Origin: Punctularia strigosozonata HHB-11173 SS5 | Taxonomy: Eukaryota > Basidiomycota > Agaricomycetes > Corticiales > Punctulariaceae | Direction of reading: 5' to 3' | Assembly (NCBI RefSeq): GCF_000264995.1 | Contig: NW_006767443.1 | Coordinates: forward strand, 280,656-344,655 | Length of the DNA: 64,000 bases | Shown here: positions 43,251 through 58,243 of the stretch, piece by piece | Layout: every line of letters starts with the position of its first letter | How positions within the stretch are numbered: the stretch's first letter is position 1 | Translations under genes and position numbers: made by a program | The notes under the pieces: model-generated | What the model was told of the DNA's origin: nothing | The model's database searches: none | Seen by the model: the letters and a program-made list of their open reading frames with translations, nothing else

Positions 43251-44205
43251 ATGGGCCAGGCGACATCTACCCCGACACCGGCAGCGCAGCAACCCCCGGC
43301 AGGTTGCCCCATGCACCAGTCGCAGGCAACGGCTGCACCCGCACCCGCACCCGCTCGGTGCCCGGTCCAGCACGACGCACCAGTAGCGGCGCCCATCGAC
43401 CGCCCCGCGCGCTGCCCCGTAGAGCACGACAGCACGGCGCTCAATCCCCTCAACCAGATGCCCGAGCTCCCGCAGACGCCGACGTCCTCCGCGCAGGCCG
43501 TCGCACTCCCCACCCAGCGCGTCGTGTCCTCCATCCCGCGCCCGGTCGAGAAGGGCCCCGCCGCGCACGGCGAGGGCGACCGATGGGAGTACCCGTCGCC
43601 GCAACAGTTCTACAACGCGCTGGTGCGGAAGGGGTGGGAGACGCCGGAGGAGCACGTGGAGACGATGGTCGAGATACACAATTTCTTGAACGAGCAGGCT
43701 TGGGAGGAGGTGTTGAAGTGGGAGCGCAGGCGAGCTGACGCCGGGACGAGGTGAGTTTCGTGTTTTTCAGGATGTACTATCGCAGGAACTGACCGAAACG
43801 CGCCGCAGCTCGGACGATATCAAGCTTGCGCGGTTCCAGGGCAAGCCCGGTCAGATCTCGCCCAAGGCGCGTTTCTGGCTCTTCGCTGGCTGGTTGTTGC
43901 CCTCGCGGTTCAACACCGAGCCGCCTTTTGACCGACACGACTGGATAGTCCGTCGCAAGACCGGCGAAGAAGTGCGCTACGTTATCGATTACTACAGCGC
44001 ACCTCCCGAACCCGACGGTTCACCTGGTGAGGAGAGATCTTGCGGACTTGTATACCGTCGATGCTCAACATGTCTTGTAGTATTCTCTTTGGACGTGCGA
44101 CCCGCGTTAGATAGTCTCGACAGCGTGAAGGAGCGCATCTCTGCGGCGACGGAGGACGTTTGGGCAGCGTTCAAGCAAGATTCCGAAACGCGACGGAATA
44201 CATGA
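43251..44205 (+). CDS. Cytochrome c heme lyase (holocytochrome-c synthase)
   Basis: Attaches heme to apocytochrome c in the mitochondrial intermembrane space. Exons are 43251-43750, 43809-44026 and 44081-44205, giving 280 residues. The N-terminus has three Cys-Pro heme-binding motifs: GCPMHQ, RCPVQH and RCPVEH. The HCCS core includes [84 protein letters not shown] and [11 protein letters not shown]. There is no cleavable presequence, as usual for this enzyme. Whether it serves cytochrome c, c1 or both cannot be told here. It is divergent from the secreted-protein gene. Confidence 0.95.
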
Positions 44206-44442
44206 CGAGATCACGCTAACGACAACCCGCGACGTAGTATACTCACATCAGGCGCGCCCTTCTATCATACCCCTCCCATAGTGCCTGTAATCATCGTGAA
44301 TCACATTCGCATCACTGATCTGTGGAATGAATCCAGTCCGCAGCATGAATCGAATTGAGAAGATGCGATGGTACATAATAAACGTAGAAGACGTCGCGTA
44401 AGATAGTTCCGAGGATGAGGACGGCCGGAGCGGTGTCGTCGA

Positions 44443-45205
44443 TCAGAGACCTTCCATGCTCGCCACGAGCTCGTCGAGTTCTTGCTTGGATGCGCGGTAC
44501 TTCTCTTGCATTTCCTGTGCCAAGGCGCGTTAGATAGTGACGTGCATATCGCGTAGCGGTGAAGAAGGGATACGAGGAGCACCCGACAACGTACCTCGTA
44601 CTTCTTCTCCCACTGATCGCGCTCCTGCTCAGCGCGCTGCACCTGGCGCTCGAAGTGCTCGGCCTTGACGTCGACCTGGCGCAGCCTAGAACACCGATGC
44701 AGTCGATCAGCCTCCGCATCGCCGATCGCCCCGAAACCGATAACGCGTCCGCGAGCGCGCAGCACGGCGCACCGACGCCCGCGAAACATGAGGTATACGT
44801 GAGTTCGACGTACTTCTCTACGGTCTCCTTGACGTTCTTCTCGGCCGTGTCGAGCTCCTCCTCGAGTAACTGCACCTTCCGCTGCAGGGCGTCGCTCGTC
44901 GTCTTGGCCTGCTCGCCCTCGGTCTGCGACGACTTGAGCTCGCTCAGCTTCGCCTCCGACTTCTCGAGGTCGCCCTCGAGGACGCCGAGCCGGTGCGTGA
45001 GCGACGAGATCTCCTGCTCCTTGGAGAGCAGCTCCTGCTCGAGCCTCTTGTTCTTGGCCTCGGCCGCCTCCGCGCGCTCGACGGCGGCGTCAGCCTCGGC
45101 GCGAAGGGCGTTGAGTTTCTGCAATCAGCGCGACGGCACGGGTTCACTGGCGGTCTCGGATGCGTGTGCGGACGCGCGCACCTCTCTGATCTTGTCCATC
45201 GACAT
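44443..45205 (-). CDS. Tropomyosin
   Basis: Coiled-coil actin-cable stabiliser. Exons are 45205-45182, 45118-44814, 44685-44595 and 44514-44443, giving 163 residues, the normal fungal length (about 161). The tiny first exon encodes MSMDKIRE. The rest is a continuous heptad repeat: KLNALRAEADAAVERAEAAE, LEQELLSKEQEISSLTHRLG, LEEELDTAEKNVKETVEK and EMQEKYRASKQELDELVASM. Long overlapping frames on both strands reflect the GC-rich Ala/Glu codons. It is divergent from the DUF2408 gene across 175 bp. Confidence 0.95.
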
Positions 45206-45380
45206 GCTGTGGCGGGGAGGGCGGATGGAGAGCGTAGGGTGATGGAACCGTGGGAAGGAGCTGATCGCGCGCTTTGAGGCGCGGTCGACGCAGGGGCCGA
45301 GGCCCTTGCCGAGGACAGTCGCATCCCCTTTGCACATCGACCCTGGCTTACAGGCGGCCAATTGTTACTTGGATTCCGCC
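45206..45380. promoter_or_regulatory. Shared divergent promoter, tropomyosin / DUF2408 protein
   Basis: 175 bp between opposing start codons. No TATA element was recognised. Confidence 0.45.
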
Positions 45381-47575
45381 ATGACGGTCCCCATACCGCA
45401 GGAAGGTTCGTATTGGCGATTAATGGGCGCCGAAATCGAGCTGACGATCTCGGTAGAGCTGCCCATCCTCGAGGCGCTCACAAAGTGAGTGATCGGGCGG
45501 CGTGCCGCGACGGAGGGGTCGCTCATTCACGATGGATACACAGCATACGCAACAGGCTCACGGCCCTGAAGCGCGATCGCGGCGAGTACATCAAGTCCTC
45601 GGACGTCAACTCTATCTACCAAGCCGTCGTCAAACAAGGTCTGCCAATGCTTCTCTATTCCTGCGCGCCGTTCGCTGTGGCCGATCGCTCACACTCGACC
45701 GCATCGCGATACCAGTCACGAAGCTGAACGACGTCCGCGACGACAACACGGTGTACAACAACCGCGTCGACACCCTGCTCTCCGATGTTTGCAGCCTGCT
45801 CTCCCTCTTCTTCCTCACCATCGGGCGGACGAAGGAATGCCCCGCGACCTACTGCCAGATCGCGTCCATGCGCGTGAGTTCTCACCCCCCCTTCCCGCCC
45901 CCGCCTCACTCGTTCGAGAGCCCGCGTTGCCGGGCCCGGGTGCGGCATGGTCCGTCTGCGTCTGCGCGGCGCTCAAACGCTCTTCGCTGACAGATCATGC
46001 CACTTCCTCCCCCCCCCCAAACCCACTGACCCACCCATCCGTTATCCCGCGATCGCTGCGACCCACTGAACCATGAACGCGAGGAGAGAGCACAAAAAAG
46101 CTGACTGATCTGCCATCGCGCTCGTCCGTCTGCGGCGTCGCGTGTTCACACAGCAAATCCTGGACCACATGAACGAGTCCTCCGTCTACAACGAGTCGGA
46201 CCTCGCGCCCTTCCACCGGCGGCTCTCCGAGCTCCGCTACATCGTGCAGCACGATGCCGAGAGTGGGAAACACCCGCGGGCGATGACGACGCTTTTGGAG
46301 CGGCAACTGAACGACTGCGGTACGCGATCAAAGCTTATGTTTATATCCACGGGCACGGTAACGCTAATACCGTACTCTTGGCAGACGCGTTGCTCCGCAG
46401 CTTACAAGACTCGCTTGCGGTGTTGGACTCGGAGCTAGTACCGTTACACGAGCGGCTCGTGAACATTAGGCGCAAGCTTGTTGCTCTAGCGGCGAAGGAA
46501 GGCCCCCACAAGGCTGAGCTGAAACCTCTTCTGGAAGAATTACGAAAGATAGACTCGTACGTCCTGGTCTGCTCCTCGTTTCTCTTGACCCTCTGACGGT
46601 GGAGCGCACAGTAAACGAGTCGACGGGAAATTCCTGGGCCCAGGAGGCTCCATGCCTGCATCCCAGGCAATTTGCAGTTCGCTGCTAGAGGAATGCTTCG
46701 ACGTTGTTCAGGAGATCCGCGCAACGGAGGAGTCGAAGAACGTCTCGTCCGAACTCAAGCCGATATACGACCGATTGACGCAGATCCGCGCCGAGCTCGA
46801 AAGCCTCGCGCTCACGCACCGCTGGAGCCTCCGCGAGACCGACCTATGGAACTACTCGCTGAGTCTGCAGGAGATCGACAAGATGCGGGTCGACGGCGGC
46901 TTCGTAGACCAACACGGCAACAAGCCGCAAGGGCAATATGTGGGTGCGATGCCGTGGTTGTCACCGACGCGAGAAGCTGATGAAGTGATTAGGTTTTGCT
47001 ATACTTGTTGAGGCGATGTTATGGCCTCATCTATCGCTTGCTCTCCTCGAGCGAGCCCGTATCAGAAGAACTCATGCCCATAGTGAGTGTCACTTGAATT
47101 GTTTCGTTAACCGGACGCTGAGTATCCCGTAGGCGAATAAATTATCTACAGTCCGAAAATGCCTAAACGAGGTTTTGAAATACGGCGGCCCCTTCAACCC
47201 TCGAGATCTCTACCCCGTGAGTTGACGCAGATAATCTCAGGTTTCGGGGCATATCACTAAGCGTGTTTCACTCCACAGTACCAACTGGCGCTGCACCAGA
47301 TCGACTCGCTTCGGAAAGACGGCAAGTTCATTGGCGTGGATGGTTCGATACCGGAAGGCCAGGCCATTGTAACAGCGCATCTAAACGAATGCCATGAGCT
47401 CGTAGAGATGGTGCGCAGCGTCATAGTTCTGGCAGTGACCTCGTTGCTAACGCCCACGCGCCGACAGCTGAAAGAGTCGATGGAAGACAATGAAGATGAC
47501 GATGAAGAATATTACGACGAGGATGACTACGTCGCTGTGGAAGACGAGGAAGAGGATGAAGAGGAAACACCGTGA
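45381..47575 (+). CDS. DUF2408 (UPF0662) family protein, 478 aa
   Basis: Fungal helical protein of uncertain role. Exons are 45381-45484, 45544-45638, 45716-45873, 46154-46319, 46385-46556, 46612-46939, 46993-47082, 47133-47216, 47279-47410 and 47468-47575, all phases closing. Recognisable blocks are IRNRLTALKRDRGEYIKSSD, HRRLSELRYIVQHDAESGK, KRVDGKFLGPGGSMP with SLLEECFDVVQEIR, NKLSTVRKCLNEVLKYGG and DSLRKDGKFIGVDGSIPEGQ. The last two show that the protein contains two copies of a helical module. It ends in a highly acidic tail (EDNEDDDEEYYDEDDYVAVE). The third intron (45874-46153) is 280 bp, much longer than the others, and carries a C-run; a missed small exon there is possible. Confidence 0.9.
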
Positions 47576-47807
47576 CGAAATGGCCGGTGTCCCAAGGAGT
47601 CCAGGCTCGTGTAGGGATGATATGCCTGGGGTGTGCCTAGTGAGCAGCGAATGCCACGCTGATATTTCGGACATTATGCGCCATAGATTATTGTAAGAAT
47701 GATTTTCGATAGCTCGGCCTGTCAACATGTAGCAAGCGAGGGGAAGGGGCGGAACCATGTGTCAAATACGAGAAAATCCGAGGCATGAGAAATCGATCGA
47801 AAGATGT

Positions 47808-48620
47808 CTAGGTAGCTTTCTCCTCCAGAACCCTGTCCATCATCTTCAGCACTGCCTTGACCATCTCAGGCACGTCCCCCGGAAATCTCGCGCTGATGTA
47901 GTTGTACGCGTCGTCCTCGACGATGTTGGCGCACAGCGGATCGATGCCGCCCTTCCACTGCGTCTTCGGGTCGCGCAGCTTCGCCTTGACAGCTTGCTCC
48001 ACACTCGGACTCCCCGCGCCGTAGGTCTTGTAGTAATCGCCCAGAACGGGCCGCGTCGCGTGCCAGATCCCTTGCTCGAACGTGTGCGGGAGAGCCGTGG
48101 TCGCGAGATCGTATGCGACGCTCTTGCCCGCTTTCTCCGCGTCTGGGTATTCCGCGGGGTACGACGATTCGGAGAGCACCATAACGCCATGGCAGACCGC
48201 CGCTATGGCTTTGGCGTTGGCTGCGGACTTCAGACAATGGGGGAAGTAAGAAACGATGTGCTTGTGTACGACCTCCGAGTCGATCACTTGGCGAACGCCG
48301 GAATCATGCCCGCCAGGCAGAAAGACGAGGTTATACGGCTCGAGGGAGAATGACGGTTCGGTCCAACCGAGTGGCTGGAGAAGAGAGGGATGGGTGAGCA
48401 TGGCGTTATAGGCGGCGATTGTCGAGGCTTTAGCTCCGAGGAGTTTCTGCGTCCATCCTTCGAGCATGCGTTGGTCGCAGCGGGGAGAGGTCCCCGTCTC
48501 CGTTGCAAAGGTTATGTCGTATCCCGCATCGAGGAAGGTTTCGAACGGCACCGCGGTTTCCGTGGGGTCATGCCCGTAGTCAGCCATGAGGAAGATGACT
48601 GAGGCTTTCTTGTGAGGCAT
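47808..48620 (-). CDS. DJ-1/PfpI family protein (glyoxalase/chaperone-like), 270 aa
   Basis: Class I glutamine-amidotransferase-like fold, single exon. The nucleophile elbow is AAVCHGVMVL with the reactive Cys at residue 143. The conserved VFLPGGHDSG lies near 99-107. Length and the insertion-rich first half (QRMLEGWTQKLLGAKAS) fit fungal Hsp31/GLX3-like or related DJ-1 proteins rather than short PARK7. No signal peptide, so probably cytosolic. The 231 bp to the DUF2408 stop on the other strand are a convergent 3' region. The reaction (methylglyoxal glyoxalase, deglycase or other) cannot be fixed from sequence. Confidence 0.9.
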   Translation of the reverse strand: MPHKKASVIFLMADYGHDPTETAVPFETFLDAGYDITFATETGTSPRCDQRMLEGWTQKLLGAKASTIAAYNAMLTHPSLLQPLGWTEPSFSLEPYNLVFLPGGHDSGVRQVIDSEVVHKHIVSYFPHCLKSAANAKAIAAVCHGVMVLSESSYPAEYPDAEKAGKSVAYDLATTALPHTFEQGIWHATRPVLGDYYKTYGAGSPSVEQAVKAKLRDPKTQWKGGIDPLCANIVEDDAYNYISARFPGDVPEMVKAVLKMMDRVLEEKAT

Positions 48621-49586
48621 GCTGGGACACTGGTCCGTCCGTCCAGGGAGTGTTCAGAGCGAGCTCGCCCAGAGACCTCGAGAAGAAAGAGGCAGCCGCA
48701 GTTGATTTCGGTGACCATCATGCATCATGATCGACTCCAGAGCAACCGGAGACAATGATGCTAGTTGCAGGGCTCGGCATCCTTAGAGAAACTGGAAGGT
48801 CGTCCGAAATTTGAGCGGAGTAATACGAGCTGCACATACGCGTAATGCTCGCAAAGGACTCAGGAGACAACGCAGAGCAGCTAGAGCTTGACTGCGTTCT
48901 CGGGCTTCCGGCGCACGCCGGTCCGGGAGGTGCTCGTGCACGTGCACCGTGCGAGAATGCGACGCGTCGCCCTCGAGGCGCTCACCACAGTCCCGCCATT
49001 GTAGCTTTGAAACTCCATTTTCCTCGTTTGGATATACCGAGCTTGACTCTAGCACGTAAAGCAGTGTTTCACGCCTTACGATCACTCCCCTTCTCGTCTG
49101 AGAGACCTAATCTGGGGGATGCACCAGGCTTGGCGACATACTACGAAGGCTGATCCGGAATTGCAGCACCCATCTACACGCGTTGAAGGGGCTACAATGG
49201 CCTCCCTTCGGCACCACTCGCTATTGGTGCCAACTGGCCTCCAGCGGTCCGAATGGCCAAGGCAGAAAAGTCGGCTTGGTCGACATCGACGTTGATGTAA
49301 ACGACACGAATCGCCACACTCGGCTCATTTTATGGAATCGCCGCATCACGATGTAGCGTAACACAGACAATTGCGTCCAGCGCCCTTACAAACCGAACGT
49401 GCGTATGTGACAGCTTTGACGATCGCGTTCTGCGAATGTTTGAACCACCCGCTTGCAAACGATTACTAAAAGTGGCACTCACGGTCATCACGTCCGGCGT
49501 ATTATAATGAATCGCCTTCACGGCCGTTGAAACACACAGCACGCAGACGTCCGTTTAGCGTGCTGATAAAACGGCCTTTACTGCTA
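48621..49586. other. Intergenic, no gene seen
   Basis: Upstream of the DJ-1 gene and of the duplicated segment. Only short frames without motifs. Confidence 0.4.
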
Positions 49587-50161
49587 ATGAACGAATACAT
49601 TGACACTGCGTCCGGTATGCAGAACTACCCGCTGGCGGTAGACCGAAAACGGCTCGTACAAAGCAATGGCATTGGAAGGAGCAGAGCGACTGCTCCTTCT
49701 CCCTTGTGGACACTCTCGGGTAAGGAAGGCGGACGGGCAGCGTGGACCAAGATCGGAGAACGACCCGTGTTCGTTCAGGGGGAGGAGATCTGGTGCAACA
49801 GACGCAGCTTCCCCGACATGAGCGATGATGAGGACTGCGTCGAGAACAGCAGCAATGAAACTTCGACCTCCGAGTGGGTATTTATTTGTGCTCGTCTCGC
49901 CCCATCTCACTTTCCTTCAGGTCTCCCTCGATGGCTGCGCCTCTCCCAGCCGGATTGGAGCGCTCCATCTGCATTCTGTACTACGATCTCTCGTGCACAA
50001 AGGCCTTCGCTGCCGCCCCGCATAACAACTACCTCGGCATAGACTCAGGCGATAAAGAATCGCACCGGCACCAGAATTTTATCCAGGTTACAAGCCAGCC
50101 CATGCCCGTGCCGGCGGTGAGCTCTGACCCGTGCGGCAATGGACTTGCAAAAGTAGAGTGA
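49587..50161 (+). CDS. Putative chimeric gene: new 5' end joined to duplicated exons of the 32-kb orphan, 175 aa
   Basis: Exons are 49587-49873 and 49921-50161. The first ~51 codons (MNEYIDTASGMQNYPLAVDR on) have no match to the parental gene. From AWTKIGERPVFVQGEEIWCN the sequence copies the orphan at 32.4-32.0 kb, including the intron position. The copy has no stop or frameshift in this region and keeps TSQPMPVPAVSS and the stop at the same place. The cysteine cluster is altered: CILYYDLSC instead of CILCHDPSC. The intron donor is GTGGGT, weaker than the parental GTGAGT. It may be an expressed new gene or simply a young, still-open duplicate. Confidence 0.45.
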
Positions 50162-50765
50162 GCATCTCCTTATATCTCTGTTTACCTCAGGCTTATCTGA
50201 CGCGCTTTCCGGCCAGCTCGCACATTGAGCTTCCACGCTCGCCTTTCGGGGACAACCCCATTTCGCTGGATCGCAGCCCCGCCCCGCGCTTATCGCGGAC
50301 CAGGAGAACGAAAGCTACCACTCGCCATCCTCCCAGCATACTTCACACCTCTTGCAAGGCCGTAGATAGCACCGCAGGCACCGCTTGACGGTGTCCGCAT
50401 ACACGCAACTTTAGTCGCGCTGCCACGCGCCTCCCTCGCCACGATCGTCGCTTCACCTGCAAGGCCGCAAATTCCACCGCAGGCACCAGTTGACGGTGTC
50501 CCCCTCTACGCGATTGCAGACGCACTACAGCGCTCAAGATAGAGCGACATCGCCCGAGAAATTTGAAGGATCATATACTGAATTGGATTGAGCTGGATTT
50601 CGGATTGGGATAGGATTGTGTTAGATATTGAATATAGACCGTCCGGCGCCCCCCACTCCATCATGATCATCGAGTTTCCAGTCTCTGAACATCATCACGC
50701 TTCATAAGTCACTATACCCCGGCATAGTATACCCTCATACAAAACCAACGTAAAAACCAGTGTTG
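49740..50765. repeat. Segmental duplication, inverted daughter copy
   Basis: Matches 31475-32387 in reverse orientation. It includes exons, intron and about 0.5 kb of 3' flank, down to sequence like TATACCCTCATACAAA opposite the parental TATACCCCCCACACCAAA. It is longer than the parent because of an internal tandem duplication at about 50346-50541. Confidence 0.85.
50346..50541. repeat. Imperfect tandem duplication inside the daughter copy
   Basis: Two units share CAAGGCCG, ACCGCAGGCACC, TTGACGGTGTCC and an ACGC-rich end, about 90-108 bp each. The parental locus has a single unit. Confidence 0.6.
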
Positions 50766-51068
50766 GACGGAATGCAAGCATCGTATAACGTTCTCGGATA
50801 AAGACGTGGCAAAAATTCGTGAGTGCGACGTGGTGGAAAGATTACCTCCTGGGACGTTTGGAGCCGAATTCAGGATATTATATTGAATTTAAGTCGCAAG
50901 ATCGGCATACACGGCATGCATCGGTACAGCTCGTTCCTCCGTCGTGTATTGGATCACATCGCAGCTGTTGCGTTCGTGGTAACGTCAGGATGCGTTGGCC
51001 AGGGGCTGGAGACGCCAGTAAAGACAGATCAGAACAGTCGCAAAAAATGATCGACGAGAAAACTTGCC

Positions 51069-51230
51069 TTAGCAGCAAGTCAAGCCGATCTGACCCTCAT
51101 GTCCGTTCACGTTCGCGAGGCAAACGGGGTCCGTGCAGTCGCAGCAGAGGGGAATGGAGGGTGTGGCTGCAACCAAGCTAGCCAGGGCGAAGAGGGTGGC
51201 GAGGGCGAAGGTGGCTTTGGTGAATTGCAT
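51069..51230 (-). CDS. Small secreted cysteine-rich peptide, 53 aa
   Basis: A single short exon. A strong signal peptide is followed by a tiny mature part: the pre-region MQFTKATFALATLFALASLV is basic then hydrophobic, with probable cleavage after VAA. The mature peptide of about 31 residues holds six cysteines, four in PLCCDCTDPVC and two at the very end in TCC. No homologous family recognised; too short for a hydrophobin and without its eight-cysteine pattern. A longer frame upstream of the Met exists but adds non-signal sequence. The adjacent 50765-51068 and 51231-52142 stretches hold no other supported gene. Confidence 0.55.
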   Translation of the reverse strand: MQFTKATFALATLFALASLVAATPSIPLCCDCTDPVCLANVNGHEGQIGLTCC

Positions 51231-52142
51231 TTTTGGGGGTTCGGTTTGTGATGTCGATGGGACGATAACTATGACCTGGTGTGCGCTTGAGGCTTTATAC
51301 GCCTCGACGATTGTTCCTGAGAGGACACAGAGCCCGGTGTCCGCGAGCATTTTCCGCTCGGCATATGCACACTGAAATTGTCGCCGGTACGCGACTGGCA
51401 GTCTAACTTTGATGGAGGCACAGCTGTTGGGTAACGGTCACCGAGAAATGCGGAGGATGCGGTGTGCGGCGCAGTTAAAACCGCCCAAATCATGTCAGAA
51501 AAGCCTTTGTTTGTATGGTTTCGTGCAGGAAAGAGGCGTTTATTGGGTGCTTAAGAGTGCCTGGCCGCAGGGACTTTCGAAGCAGATACATAACATTGCT
51601 TCAGAGTCCGATTGAATATAATGCATGGGCGCCCAGACTTTGAACTGCCGGATCGCCGAGTCATGAGGACAGCATGATCGCAGTGCCCCAGTGGAGTCCG
51701 GTAACATCGGGGTTGATCCAATGCAATATCTTCAGCGCGGAATCGATACGAGGAGCGCAAACATGCAGCAGGAGCGAGTATAGGCTGCGTCAGGGCTTCT
51801 GAGACCTCAGAGCGCGGGTAGTGTCCGCACGGGGAGCAACCGCGTAAGGGCTAGTTGCTCAGACCTGGGCAAACAGTTTACTACGATGGCAGTCATCTTC
51901 CTTCATATGAACCGCGCTCGTCGCAGGGAACGTAGAGTGTGTAGGTGGTCGGGCAGAGAGTATCTTGATATCATGACGACGCTGTTCAAGCGACCCGGCC
52001 CACACTCAGCTGGCCCACGTCCGTGCTGACAGAGACGAATCCCAGGACCCGTTCCCGACCATTCCTTTAAAAGGCTCCAGCGCGGGAGAATCGCACACCA
52101 TCCCGCCCTCGTTCGTCGTGCTCGCCGTCGGTCACGATCACG
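51231..52142. other. Intergenic upstream of the ABC transporter
   Basis: No gene supported. A TTTAAAAGG element at about 52067-52075, some 70 bp before the ATG, may be the ABC transporter's TATA-like box. Confidence 0.4.
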
Positions 52143-57936
<5,794 letters not shown>

Positions 57937-58243
57937 CCGTCAAAAAGGTGCTCTGGGCGTCGGCATAGAGCCTGCACCGAACTGCAAGCGTAGAGCGTAT
58001 TTGTACAGCGTACTTGGCGCGTAGAAAGCTCGAGAACAAAACAGAGTTACTTCCGATATCCGGTTGCCAAGCCAGCTGGTGAACTGTTGAGGCCGATCTG
58101 AATGACGCGCCGGATCGGGTCCCGTGCGTTCGCAGTCTCCACCTGGACAGAGAGGGGTGCTGCTGCCCGCCGCGCCGCGTCCCGTACCCTTGATTTTGTT
58201 TACCCTTCATTTTGACTCTTTCTTGGCTCTGACTGCGACGACG

